Source: Molossus alvarezi
Taxonomy: Eukaryota > Chordata > Mammalia > Chiroptera > Molossidae
DNA length: 64,000 nucleotides
NCBI GenBank assembly: GCA_037176705.1
Contig: CM073889.1
Coordinates: 52,755,596-52,819,595 of the forward strand
Reading direction: 5' to 3'
This document shows positions 9,677 through 23,224 of this stretch, in pieces; position 1 is the first letter of the stretch, and every line of letters begins with the position of its first letter. The translations under genes were made by a program, and so were the position numbers. The notes beneath the pieces are model-generated. The model was given only the letters and a program-made list of their open reading frames with translations, was not told the DNA's origin and did not search any database.

Positions 9677-11611
9677 GAAGCCTAGAGAGTGAGGCTTCTC
9701 CAACCATAAGCTGTTTTGGTTAAGTACCTAAGAAATGTCTGTTTGTTAAGGTGTAATCACACGAAAACCTAGCAGTGCACGTTTCTTTCTCTTGTTCCCT
9801 ACACACAATTACAAGACTTGCTGGTGCAGTCTCAGATATCCTGAATTATGGGCAAAACTCTGTGAGAGCCAGGGGCAACATTCATTGGTGGCATGTTTAA
9901 ACTTGGGAAATTGAGTACCTTTGCAAGGAAAGTGTGTAGATACATGTTCTAGTAGGAAACTGATGGAATGATTGAATATTTCCATTTTGGGTCAGGAAAT
10001 GCACAGATCTTGGCAAGAGTCATGTGAAACACTTGAATATAGACACTCTCCTCGTGGTGTGGAGAGATCCAGTCTTCTCCTGGAAAGAACAACTAGGACA
10101 GGGCACACTGATGTGTAGAATCAAAAGTTATCCCCTTTTGTGTTCTGTGCTGGTAATGGTTTCCAAGATTGCACAGTTTTCTACAACATTTCTCAAGGCG
10201 ATACTTGGAATAAGTATGGTTTCTTCTGTAGCAGTTTGTTTCGCCTAATTCTTAGTCAGAACAGTGAACCAACCTAGGGACTAGAATGAAATAATGGAAA
10301 GATTGATAACTACTGGTGTTACACATGTGCCATTCTTGAAAAAAGCAACTGAACACATCTAAAGTGATGTAGTTTAAACATTTGATGTGTACATCCAAGG
10401 AGAAATACATGAATGTGAAGACACTGACAATACCATGGGTGTTTCACATTGCATTTCTCTGTGAGTTAGAACAAGAGGAGGGTTCTGGAGAAAAGGCACT
10501 TGTACAGTTGTCCTGGGTATCAATTTCAATTAGCTACCCACAAATTATACCCGGTTTGCGCGGCATAGTTTGCATTGGAGAGTTATCCAGTGTTGCATGT
10601 AAATGCAGCTGACTGCCTTCTTTCCTATACGACAAGAAAGACAATTTGTATGAGAAGAAGAGGTAACTTTTCAACATACTACTTTTCTTCCTTGGATATG
10701 AGTTGTTTGCCTGGAAGAGTCTACAAAGCATCTCGATACCAAATACAGGCTGCGCTGCAGAAATGAAACATTTTGGTTAGAGCAGTGTTCAGGTCGTGGA
10801 AATCTATACCCTATTCAGTTCTACACACATTCTCTCCATGCGTTACCAAATGAATCAGAGTCATGCCATGGATCCACGATACATTTCACTGTTTGTGCCG
10901 ATTTCCACATTAACATAAGGTGTAGATACCTGTTTTCTGCAGAGAATTGAATGTAAACCCTTGTCCTCAGTGTGAAATGCTGGAATTATCCCGTGGAAAT
11001 GAATGATAACTCCAAAACTTATGCTTAAAATACCCTGTAACAGATTCAACCTATTTCTTGATATCTGACAGAATCATCTCCATTATAACAAGGATTCCAA
11101 AGAGTTTCAGGCCTTTGAATAATGGTCCTGGATTCACATGTTTCAAGAGTATTTCCCAGAAGAACCTATGAAAATACAGTGGATAATCAAAGGTGTGCAT
11201 CACTGCTGTTCTTTCTCTGCAGAATTATATAATTACATTCAGTTCAAGAGCAGCATGGAAACCTCAATATGGTGTAGTGGCAATTGGACTGTTCAGTGGC
11301 TCTCTGTCCTAAAAACAGTGTTCCCATTGACTAACTTCTTCACATACTGTCTAAATATGGTGAAGAAGATTCTTGGGCTATACCCACTTCACAAAACATG
11401 GAACCAACACTGGTGTTCTGTTCTGCAGATTATGTGTTAGAACAGTTGAGGAAAGTATAGATTCAAGGTAATTTGGCAACATAACGTTTGCCTATGCCCT
11501 TAGACATACTTCTCACCAGAGATCGTTTCTAGGAGCGTTTATACACACCAAACCGATTCCAAACGAACTGTGTTAGAACTCTGCAGTTCAGTTGAGGAAA
11601 CTCACTTCCAT
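9677..11611 (+). repeat. Unit 6, subtype A, 1935 bp
   Basis: Private changes at 11014-11015 (TCCAAAACTT for TCCCGAACTT, losing a CpG) and A at 11039 (CCTGTAAC). It shares ATTATACCC with U4. Its ending TATAGATTC, GGTAATTTGG, CAACATAACG is shared with U20 and U21. Confidence 0.97.
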
Positions 11612-13546
11612 GAAGCCTAGAGAGTGAGGCTTCTCCAACCATAAGCTGTTTTGGTTAAGTACCTAAGAAATGTCTGTTTGTTAAGGTGTAATCACACGAA
11701 AACCTAGCAGTGCACGTTTCTTTCTCTTGTTCCCTACACACAATTACAAGACTTGCTGGTGCAGTCTCAGATATCCTGAATTATGGGCAAAACTCTGTGA
11801 GAGCCAGGGGCAACATTCATTGGTGGCATGTTTAAACTTGGGAAATTGAGTACCTTTGCAAGGAAAGTGTGTAGATACATGTTCTAGTAGGAAACTGATG
11901 GAATGATTGAATATTTCCATTTTGGGTCAGGAAATGCACAGATCTTGGCAAGAGTCATGTGAAACACTTGAATATAGACACTCTCCTCGTGGTGTGGAGA
12001 GATCCAGTCTTCTCCAGGAAAGAACAACTAGGACAGGGCACACTGATGTGTAGAATCAAAAGTTATCCCCTTTTGTGTTCTGTGCTGGTAATGGTTTCCA
12101 AGATTGCACAGTTTTCTACAACATTTCTCAAGGCGATACTTGGAATAAGTATGGTTTCTTCTGTAGCAGTTTGTTTCGCCTAATTCTTAGTCAGAACAGT
12201 GAACCAACCTAGGGTCTAGAATGAAATAATGGAAAGATTGATAACTACTGGTGTTACACATGTGCCATTCTTGAAAAAAGCAACTGAACACATCTAAAGT
12301 GATGTAGTTTAAACATTTGATGTGTACATCCAAGGAGAAATACATGAATGTGAAGACACTGACAATACCATGGGTGTTTCACATTGCATTTCTCTGTGAG
12401 TTAGAACAAGAGGAGGGTTCTGGAGAAAAGGCACTTGTACAGTTGTCCTGGGTATCAATTTCAATTAGCTACCCACAAATTACGCCCGGTTTGCGCGGCA
12501 TAGTTTGCATTGGCGAGTTATCCACTGTTGCATGTAAATGCAGCTGACTGCCTTCTTTCCTATACGACAAGAAAGACAATTTGTACGAGAAGAAGAGGTA
12601 ACTTTCCAACATACTACTTTTCTTCCTTGGATATGAGTTGTTTGCCTGGAAGAGTCTACAAAGCATCTCGATACCAAATACAGGCTGCGCTGCAGAAATG
12701 AAACATTTTGGTTAGAGCAGTGTTCAGGTCGTGGAAATCTATACCCTATTCAGTTCTACACACATTCTCTCCATGCGTTACCAAATGAATCAGAGTCATG
12801 CCATGGATCCACGATACATTTCACTGTTTGTGCCGATTTCCACATTAACATAAGGTGTAGATACCTGTTTTCTGCAGAGAATTGAATGTAAACCCTTGTC
12901 CTCAGTGTGAAATGCTGGAATTATCCCGTGGAAATGAATGATAACTCCCGAACTTATGCTTAAAATACCCTGTGACAGATTCAACCTATTTCTTGATATC
13001 TGACAGAATCATCTCCATTATAACAAGGATTCCAAAGAGTTTCAGGCCTTTGAATAATGGTCCTGGATTCACATGTTTCAAGAGTATTTCCCAGAAGAAC
13101 CTATGAAAATACAGTGGATAATCAAAGGTGTGCATCACTGGTGTTCTTTCTCTGCAGAATTATATAATTACATTCAGTTCAAGAGCAGCATGGAAACCTC
13201 AATATGGTGTAGTGGCAATTGGACTGTTCAGTGGCTCTCTGTCCTAAAAACAGTGTTCCCATTGACTAACTTCTTCACATACTGTCTAAATATGGTGAAG
13301 AAGATTCTTGGGCTATACCCACTTCACAAAACATGGAACCAACACTGGTGTTCTGTTCTGCAGATTATGTGTTAGAACAGTTGAGGAAAGTATTGATTCA
13401 AGGTAATGTGGCAACCTAACGTTTGCCTATGCCCTTAGACATACTTCTCACCAGAGATCGTTTCTAGGAGCGTTTATACACACCAAACCGATTCCAAACG
13501 AACTGTGTTAGAACTCTGCAGTTCAGTTGAGGAAACTCACTTCCAT
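11612..13546 (+). repeat. Unit 7, subtype A, 1935 bp
   Basis: It carries ATTACGCCC and TTGGCGAG near 12482-12514, both gaining CpGs; this pair recurs in U19, U21 and U22. It also has CTCCAGG near 12015, otherwise a D-subtype marker (U23, U28, U30, U32), so it may represent an ancestral or exchanged haplotype. Confidence 0.97.
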
Positions 13547-15482
13547 GAAGCCTAGAGAGTGAGGCTTCTCCAACCATAAGCTGTTTTGGTTAAGTACCTA
13601 AGAAATGTCTGTTTGTTAAGGTGTAATCACACGAAAACCTAGCAGTGCACGTTTCTTTCTCTTGTTCCCTACACACAATTACAAGACTTGCTGGTGCAGT
13701 CTCAGATATCCTGAATTATGGGCAAAACTCTGTGAGAGCCAGGGGCAACATTCATTGGTGGCATGTTTAAACTTGGGAAATTGAGTACCTTTGCAAGGAA
13801 AGTGTGTAGATACATGTTCTAGTAGGAAACTGATGGAATGATTGAATATTTCCATTTTGGGTCAGGAAATGCACAGATCTTGGCAAGAGTCATGTGAAAC
13901 ACTTGAATATAGACACTCTCCTCGTGGTGTGGAGAGATCCAGTCTTCTCCTGGAAAGAACAACTAGGACAGGGCACACTGATGTGTAGAATCAAAAGTTA
14001 TCCCCTTTTGTGTTCTGTGCTGGTAATGGTTTCCAAGATTGCATAGTTTTCAACAACATTTCTCAAGGCGATACTTGGAATAAGTATGGTTTCTTCTGTA
14101 GCAGTTTGTTTCGCCTAATTCTTAGTCAGAACAGTGAACCAACCTAGGGTCTAGAATGAAATAATGGAAAGATTGATAACTACTGGTGTTACACATGTGC
14201 CATTCTTGAAACAAAGCCACTGAACACATCTAAAGTGATGTAGTTTAAACATTTGATGTGTACATCCAAGGAGAAATACATGAATGTGAAGACACTGACA
14301 ATACCATGGGTGTTTCACATTGCATTTCTCTGTGAGTTAGAACAAGAGGAGGGTTCTGGAGAAAAGGCACTTGTACAGTTGACCTGGGTATCAATTTCAA
14401 TTGGCTACCCACAAATTATGCCCGGTTTGCGCGGCATAGTTTGCATTGGAGAGTTATCCAGTGTTGCATGTAAATGCAGCTGACTGCCTTCTTTCCTATA
14501 CGACAAGAAAGACAATTTGTACGAGAAGAAGAGGTAACTTTTCAACATACTACTTTTCTTCCTTGGATATGAGTTGTTTGCCTGGAAGAGTCTACAAAGC
14601 ATCTCGATACCAAATACAGGCTGCGCTGCAGAAATGAAACATTTTGGTTAGAGCAGTGTTCAGGTCGTGGAAATCTATACCCTATTCAGTTCTACACACA
14701 TTCTCTCCATGCGTTACCAAATGAATCAGAGTCATGCCATGGATCCACGATACATTTCACTGTTTGTGCCGATTTCCACATTAACATAAGGTGTAGATAC
14801 CTGTTTTCTGCAGAGAATTGAATGTAAACCCTTGTCCTCAGTGTGAAATGCTGGAATTATCCCGTGGACATGAATGATAACTCCCGAACTTATGCTTAAA
14901 ATACCCTGTGACAGATTCAACCTATTTCTTGATATCTGACAGAATCATCTCCATTATAACAAGGATTCCAAAGAGTTTCAGGCCTTTGAATAATGGTCCT
15001 GGATTCACATGTTTCAAGAGTATTTCCCAGAAGAACCTATGAAAATACAGTGGATAATCAAAGGTGTGCATCACTGGTGTTCTTTCTCTGCAGAATTATA
15101 TAATTACATTCAGTTCAAGAGCAGCATGGAAACCTCAATATGGTGTAGTGGCAATTGGACTGTTCAGTGGCTCTCTGTCCTAAAAACAGTGTTCCCATTG
15201 ACTAACTTCTTCACATACTGTCTAAATATGGTGAAGAAGATTCTTGGGCTATACCCACTTCACAAAACATGGAACCAACACTGGTGTTCTGTTCTGCAGA
15301 TTATGTGTTAGAACAGTTGAGGAAAGTATTGATTCAAGGTAATGTGGCAACCTAACGTTTGCCTATGCCCTTAGACATACTTCTCACCAGAGATCGTTTC
15401 TAGGAGCGTTTATACACACCAAACCGATTCCAAACGAACTGTGTTAGAACTCTGCAGTTCAGTTGAGGAAACTCACTTCCAT
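13547..15482 (+). repeat. Unit 8, subtype B, 1936 bp
   Basis: Full B markers in the 5' half. Near 14540 it has AACTTTTCAAC, where most B units have AACTTTCCAAC. The 3' part has GGACATG and CACTGG. It opens the B-A alternating block. Confidence 0.97.
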
Positions 15483-17417
15483 GAAGCCTAGAGAGTGAGG
15501 CTTCTCCAACCATAAGCTGTTTTGGTTAAGTACCTAAGAAATGTCTGTTTGTTAAGGTGTAATCACACGAAAACCTAGCAGTGCACGTTTCTTTCTCTTG
15601 TTCCCTACACACAATTACAAGACTTGCTGGTGCAGTCTCAGATATCCTGAATTATGGGCAAAACTCTGTGAGAGCCAGGGGCAACATTCATTGGTGGCAT
15701 GTTTAAACTTGGGAAATTGAGTACCTTTGCAAGGAAAGTGTGTAGATACATGTTCTAGTAGGAAACTGATGGAATGATTGAATATTTCCATTTTGGGTCA
15801 GGAAATGCACAGATCTTGGCAAGAGTCATGTGAAACACTTGAATATAGACACTCTCCTCGTGGTGTGGAGAGATCCAGTCTTCTCCTGGAAAGAACAACT
15901 AGGACAGGGCACACTGATGTGTAGAATCAAAAGTTATCCCCTTTTGTGTTCTGTGCTGGTAATGGTTTCCAAGATTGCACAGTTTTCTACAACATTTCTC
16001 AAGGCGATACTTGGAATAAGTATGGTTTCTTCTGTAGCAGTTTGTTTCGCCTAATTCTTAGTCAGAACAGTGAACCAACCTAGGGACTAGAATGAAATAA
16101 TGGAAAGATTGATAACTACTGGTGTTACACATGTGCCATTCTTGAAAAAAGCAACTGAACACATCTAAAGTGATGTAGTTTAAACATTTGATGTGTACAT
16201 CCAAGGAGAAATACATGAATGTGAAGACACTGACAATACCATGGGTGTTTCACATTGCATTTCTCTGTGAGTTAGAACAAGAGGAGGGTTCTGGAGAAAA
16301 GGCACTTGTACAGTTGTCCTGGGTATCAATGTCAATTAGCTACCCACAAATTATGCCCGGTTTGCGCGGCATAGTTTGCATTCGAGAGTTATCCAGTGTT
16401 GCATGTAAATGCAGCTGACTGCCTTCTTTCCTATACGACAAGAAAGACAATTTGTACGAGAAGAAGAGGTAACTTTCCAACATACTACTTTTCTTCCTTG
16501 GATATGAGTTGTTTGCCTGGAAGAGTCTACAAAGCATCTCGATACCAAATACAGGCTGCGCTGCAGAAATGAAACATTTTGGTTAGAGCAGTGTTCAGGT
16601 CCTGGAAATCTATACCCTATTCAGTTCTACACACATTCTCTCCATGCGTTACCAAATGAATCAGAGTCATGCCATGGATCCACGATACATTTCACTGTTT
16701 GTGCCGATTTCCACATTAACATAAGGTGTAGATACCTGTTTTCTGCAGAGAATTGAATGTAAACCCTTGTCCTCAGTGTGAAATGCTGGAATTATCCCGT
16801 GGAAATGAATGATAACTCCCGAACTTATGCTTAAAATACCCTGTGACAGATTCAACCTATTTCTTGATATCTGACAGAATCATCTCCATGATAACAAGGA
16901 TTCCAAAGAGTTTCAGGCCTTTGAATAATGGTCCTGGATTCACATGTTTCAAGAGTATTTCCCAGAAGAACCTATGAAAATACAGTGGATAATCAAAGGT
17001 GTGCATCACTGGTGTTCTTTCTCTGCAGAATTATATAATTACATTCAGTTCAAGAGCAGCATGGAAACCTCAATATGGTGTAGTGGCAATTGGACTGTTC
17101 AGTGGCTCTCTGTCCTAAAAACAGTGTTCCCATTGACTAACTTCTTCACATACTGTCTAAATATGGTGAAGAAGATTCTTGGGCTATACCCACTTCACAA
17201 AACATGGAACCAACACTGGTGTTCTGTTCTGCAGATTATGTGTTAGAACAGTTGAGGAAAGTATTGATTCAAGGTAATGTGGCAACCTAACGTTTGCCTA
17301 TGCCCTTAGACATACTTCTCACCAGAGATCGTTTCTAGGAGCGTTTATACACACCAAACCGATTCCAAACGAACTGTGTTAGAACTCTGCAGTTCAGTTG
17401 AGGAAACTCACTTCCAT
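15483..17417 (+). repeat. Unit 9, subtype A, 1935 bp
   Basis: It carries the U9/U11-specific bases at 16331, 16383 (which creates a CpG) and 16602 (which destroys one). It has CCATGATAAC near 16890, otherwise seen only in the C/D domain and absent from its duplicate U11. Confidence 0.97.
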
Positions 17418-19353
17418 GAAGCCTAGAGAGTGAGGCTTCTCCAACCATAAGCTGTTTTGGTTAAGTACCTAAGAAATGTCTGTTTGTTAAGGTGTAATCA
17501 CACGAAAACCTAGCAGTGCACGTTTCTTTCTCTTGTTCCCTACACACAATTACAAGACTTGCTGGTGCAGTCTCAGATATCCTGAATTATGGGCAAAACT
17601 CTGTGAGAGCCAGGGGCAACATTCATTGGTGGCATGTTTAAACTTGGGAAATTGAGTACCTTTGCAAGGAAAGTGTGTAGATACATGTTCTAGTAGGAAA
17701 CTGATGGAATGATTGAATATTTCCATTTTGGGTCAGGAAATGCACAGATCTTGGCAAGAGTCATGTGAAACACTTGAATATAGACACTCTCCTCGTGGTG
17801 TGGAGAGATCCAGTCTTCTCCTGGAAAGAACAACTAGGACAGGGCACACTGATGTGTAGAATCAAAAGTTATCCCCTTTTGTGTTCTGTGCTGGTAATGG
17901 TTTCCAAGATTGCATAGTTTTCAACAACATTTCTCAAGGCGATACTTGGAATAAGTATGGTTTCTTCTGTAGCAGTTTGTTTCGCCTAATTCTTAGTCAG
18001 AACAGTGAACCAACCTAGGGTCTAGAATGAAATAATGGAAAGATTGATAACTACTGGTGTTACACATGTGCCATTCTTGAAACAAAGCCACTGAACACAT
18101 CTAAAGTGATGTAGTTTAAACATTTGATGTGTACATCCAAGGAGAAATACATGAATGTGAAGACACTGACAATACCATGGGTGTTTCACATTGCATTTCT
18201 CTGTGAGTTAGAACAAGAGGAGGGTTCTGGAGAAAAGGCACTTGTACAGTTGACCTGGGTATCAATTTCAATTGGCTACCCACAAATTATGCCCGGTTTG
18301 CGCGGCATAGTTTGCATTGGAGAGTTATCCAGTGTTGCATGTAAATGCAGCTGACTGCCTTCTTTCCTATACGACAAGAAAGACAATTTGTACGAGAAGA
18401 AGAGGTAACTTTCCAACATACTACTTTTCTTCCTTGGATATGAGTTGTTTGCCTGGAAGAGTCTACAAAGCATCTCGATACCAAATACAGGCTGCGCTGC
18501 AGAAATGAAACATTTTGGTTAGAGCAGTGTTCAGGTCGTGGAAATCTATACCCTATTCAGTTCTACACACATTCTCTCCATGCGTTACCAAATGAATCAG
18601 AGTCATGCCATGGATCCACGATACATTTCACTGTTTGTGCCGATTTCCACATTAACATAAGGTGTAGATACCTGTTTTCTGCAGAGAATTGAATGTAAAC
18701 CCTTGTCCTCAGTGTGAAATGCTGGAATTATCCCGTGGACATGAATGATAACTCCCGAACTTATGCTTAAAATACCCTGTGACAGATTCAACCTATTTCT
18801 TGATATCTGACAGAATCATCTCCATTATAACAAGGATTCCAAAGAGTTTCAGGCCTTTGAATAATGGTCCTGGATTCACATGTTTCAAGAGTATTTCCCA
18901 GAAGAACCTATGAAAATACAGTGGATAATCAAAGGTGTGCATCACTGGTGTTCTTTCTCTGCAGAATTATATAATTACATTCAGTTCAAGAGCAGCATGG
19001 AAACCTCAATATGGTGTAGTGGCAATTGGACTGTTCAGTGGCTCTCTGTCCTAAAAACAGTGTTCCCATTGACTAACTTCTTCACATACTGTCTAAATAT
19101 GGTGAAGAAGATTCTTGGGCTATACCCACTTCACAAAACATGGAACCAACACTGGTGTTCTGTTCTGCAGATTATGTGTTAGAACAGTTGAGGAAAGTAT
19201 TGATTCAAGGTAATGTGGCAACCTAACGTTTGCCTATGCCCTTAGACATACTTCTCACCAGAGATCGTTTCTAGGAGCGTTTATACACACCAAACCGATT
19301 CCAAACGAACTGTGTTAGAACTCTGCAGTTCAGTTGAGGAAACTCACTTCCAT
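17418..19353 (+). repeat. Unit 10, subtype B, 1936 bp
   Basis: Standard B unit with GGACATG and CACTGG in the 3' part and no private base that I noticed. By eye it matches U15 and U16 closely, so it serves as the B consensus. Confidence 0.97.
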
Positions 19354-21288
19354 GAAGCCTAGAGAGTGAGGCTTCTCCAACCATAAGCTGTTTTGGTTAA
19401 GTACCTAAGAAATGTCTGTTTGTTAAGGTGTAATCACACGAAAACCTAGCAGTGCACGTTTCTTTCTCTTGTTCCCTACACACAATTACAAGACTTGCTG
19501 GTGCAGTCTCAGATATCCTGAATTATGGGCAAAACTCTGTGAGAGCCAGGGGCAACATTCATTGGTGGCATGTTTAAACTTGGGAAATTGAGTACCTTTG
19601 CAAGGAAAGTGTGTAGATACATGTTCTAGTAGGAAACTGATGGAATGATTGAATATTTCCATTTTGGGTCAGGAAATGCACAGATCTTGGCAAGAGTCAT
19701 GTGAAACACTTGAATATAGACACTCTCCTCGTGGTGTGGAGAGATCCAGTCTTCTCCTGGAAAGAACAACTAGGACAGGGCACACTGATGTGTAGAATCA
19801 AAAGTTATCCCCTTTTGTGTTCTGTGCTGGTAATGGTTTCCAAGATTGCACAGTTTTCTACAACATTTCTCAAGGCGATACTTGGAATAAGTATGGTTTC
19901 TTCTGTAGCAGTTTGTTTCGCCTAATTCTTAGTCAGAACAGTGAACCAACCTAGGGACTAGAATGAAATAATGGAAAGATTGATAACTACTGGTGTTACA
20001 CATGTGCCATTCTTGAAAAAAGCAACTGAACACATCTAAAGTGATGTAGTTTAAACATTTGATGTGTACATCCAAGGAGAAATACATGAATGTGAAGACA
20101 CTGACAATACCATGGGTGTTTCACATTGCATTTCTCTGTGAGTTAGAACAAGAGGAGGGTTCTGGAGAAAAGGCACTTGTACAGTTGTCCTGGGTATCAA
20201 TGTCAATTAGCTACCCACAAATTATGCCCGGTTTGCGCGGCATAGTTTGCATTCGAGAGTTATCCAGTGTTGCATGTAAATGCAGCTGACTGCCTTCTTT
20301 CCTATACGACAAGAAAGACAATTTGTACGAGAAGAAGAGGTAACTTTCCAACATACTACTTTTCTTCCTTGGATATGAGTTGTTTGCCTGGAAGAGTCTA
20401 CAAAGCATCTCGATACCAAATACAGGCTGCGCTGCAGAAATGAAACATTTTGGTTAGAGCAGTGTTCAGGTCCTGGAAATCTATACCCTATTCAGTTCTA
20501 CACACATTCTCTCCATGCGTTACCAAATGAATCAGAGTCATGCCATGGATCCACGATACATTTCACTGTTTGTGCCGATTTCCACATTAACATAAGGTGT
20601 AGATACCTGTTTTCTGCAGAGAATTGAATGTAAACCCTTGTCCTCAGTGTGAAATGCTGGAATTATCCCGTGGAAATGAATGATAACTCCCGAACTTATG
20701 CTTAAAATACCCTGTGACAGATTCAACCTATTTCTTGATATCTGACAGAATTATCTCCATTATAACAAGGATTCCAAAGAGTTTCAGGCCTTTGAATAAT
20801 GGTCCTGGATTCACATGTTTCAAGAGTATTTCCCAGAAGAACCTATGAAAATACAGTGGATAATCAAAGGTGTGCATCACTGGTGTTCTTTCTCTGCAGA
20901 ATTATATAATTACATTCAGTTCAAGAGCAGCATGGAAACCTCAATATGGTGTAGTGGCAATTGGACTGTTCAGTGGCTCTCTGTCCTAAAAACAGTGTTC
21001 CCATTGACTAACTTCTTCACATACTGTCTAAATATGGTGAAGAAGATTCTTGGGCTATACCCACTTCACAAAACATGGAACCAACACTGGTGTTCTGTTC
21101 TGCAGATTATGTGTTAGAACAGTTGAGGAAAGTATTGATTCAAGGTAATGTGGCAACCTAACGTTTGCCTATGCCCTTAGACATACTTCTCACCAGAGAT
21201 CGTTTCTAGGAGCGTTTATACACACCAAACCGATTCCAAACGAACTGTGTTAGAACTCTGCAGTTCAGTTGAGGAAACTCACTTCCAT
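19354..21288 (+). repeat. Unit 11, subtype A, 1935 bp
   Basis: Duplicate of U9, sharing its three rare bases 3871 bp downstream. It differs by GAATTATCTCC (T for C near 20752) and CCATTATAAC. Confidence 0.97.
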
Positions 21289-23224
21289 GAAGCCTAGAGA
21301 GTGAGGCTTCTCCAACCATAAGCTGTTTTGGTTAAGTACCTAAGAAATGTCTGTTTGTTAAGGTGTAATCACACGAAAACCTAGCAGTGCACGTTTCTTT
21401 CTCTTGTTCCCTACACACAATTACAAGACTTGCTGGTGCAGTCTCAGATATCCTGAATTATGGGCAAAACTCTGTGAGAGCCAGGGGCAACATTCATTGG
21501 TGGCATGTTTAAACTTGGGAAATTGAGTACCTTTGCAAGGAAAGTGTGTAGATACATGTTCTAGTAGGAAACTGATGGAATGATTGAATATTTCCATTTT
21601 GGGTCAGGAAATGCACAGATCTTGGCAAGAGTCATGTGAAACACTTGAATATAGACACTCTCCTCGTGGTGTGGAGAGAACCAGTCTTCTCCTGGAAAGA
21701 ACAACTAGGACAGGGCACACTGATGTGTAGAATCAAAAGTTATCCCCTTTTGTGTTCTGTGCTGGTAATGGTTTCCAAGATTGCATAGTTTTCAACAACA
21801 TTTCTCAAGGCGATACTTGGAATAAGTATGGTTTCTTCTGTAGCAGTTTGTTTCGCCTAATTCTTAGTCAGAACAGTGAACCAACCTAGGGTCTAGAATG
21901 AAATAATGGAAAGATTGATAACTACTGGTGTTACACATGTGCCATTCTTGAAACAAAGCCACTGAACACATCTAAAGTGATGTAGTTTAAACATTTGATG
22001 TGTACATCCAAGGAGAAATACATGAATGTGAAGACACTGACAATACCATGGGTGTTTCACATTGCATTTCTCTGTGAGTTAGAACAAGAGGAGGGTTCTG
22101 GAGAAAAGGCACTTGTACAGTTGACCTGGGTATCAATTTCAATTGGCTACCCACAAATTATGCCCGGTTTGCGCGGCATAGTTTGCATTGGAGAGTTATC
22201 CAGTGTTGCATGTAAATGCAGCTGACTGACTTCTTTCCTATACGACAAGAAAGACAATTTGTACGAGAAGAAGAGGTAACTTTCCAACATACTACTTTTC
22301 TTCCTTGGATATGAGTTGTTTGCCTGGAAGAGTCTACAAAGCATCTCGATACCAAATACAGGCTGCGCTGCAGAAATGAAACATTTTGGTTAGAGCAGTG
22401 TTCAGGTCGTGGAAATCTATACCCTATTCAGTTCTACACACATTCTCTCCATGCGTTACCAAATGAATCAGAGTCATGCCATGGATCCACGATACATTTC
22501 ACTGTTTGTGCCGATTTCCACATTAACATAAGGTGTAGATACCTGTTTTCTGCAGAGAATTGAATGTAAACCCTTGTCCTCAGTGTGAAATGCTGGAATT
22601 ATCCCGTGGACATGAATGATAACTCCCGAACTTATGCTTAAAATACCCTGTGACAGATTCAACCTATTTCTTGATATCTGACAGAATCATCTCCATTATA
22701 ACAAGGATTCCAAAGAGTTTCAGGCCTTTGAATAATGGTCCTGGATTCACATGTTTCAAGAGTATTTCCCAGAAGAACCTATGAAAATACAGTGGATAAT
22801 CAAAGGTGTGCATCACTGGTGTTCTTTCTCTGCAGAATTATATAATTACATTCAGTTCAAGAGCAGCATGGAAACCTCAATATGGTGTAGTGGCAATTGG
22901 ACTGTTCAGTGGCTCTCTGTCCTAAAAACAGTGTTCCCATTGACTAACTTCTTCACATACTGTCTAAATATGGTGAAGAAGATTCTTGGGCTATACCCAC
23001 TTCACAAAACATGGAACCAACACTGGTGTTCTGTTCTGCAGATTATGTGTTAGAACAGTTGAGGAAAGTATTGATTCAAGGTAATGTGGCAACCTAACGT
23101 TTGCCTATGCCCTTAGACATACTTCTCACCAGAGATCGTTTCTAGGAGCGTTTATACACACCAAACCGATTCCAAACGAACTGTGTTAGAACTCTGCAGT
23201 TCAGTTGAGGAAACTCACTTCCAT
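21289..23224 (+). repeat. Unit 12, subtype B, 1936 bp
   Basis: Partner of U10 in the dimer duplication. Two private bases: A at 21680 (GAGAGAACCAG) and A at 22229 (GACTGACTTC). Confidence 0.97.

Larger units (their letters stand above)
15483..23224. repeat. Tandem duplication of a 3871-bp A-B dimer (U9-U10 and U11-U12)
   Basis: U9 and U11 share three markers absent elsewhere in the window: ATCAATGTC near 16331, CATTCGAGAG near 16383 and GGTCCTGG near 16602, with the same bases 3871 bp downstream. Their partners U10 and U12 are plain B units. A few later differences separate the copies: ATGATAAC in U9 against ATTATAAC in U11, and two private bases in U12. This is a recent duplication of a two-unit block. 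Confidence 0.9.
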
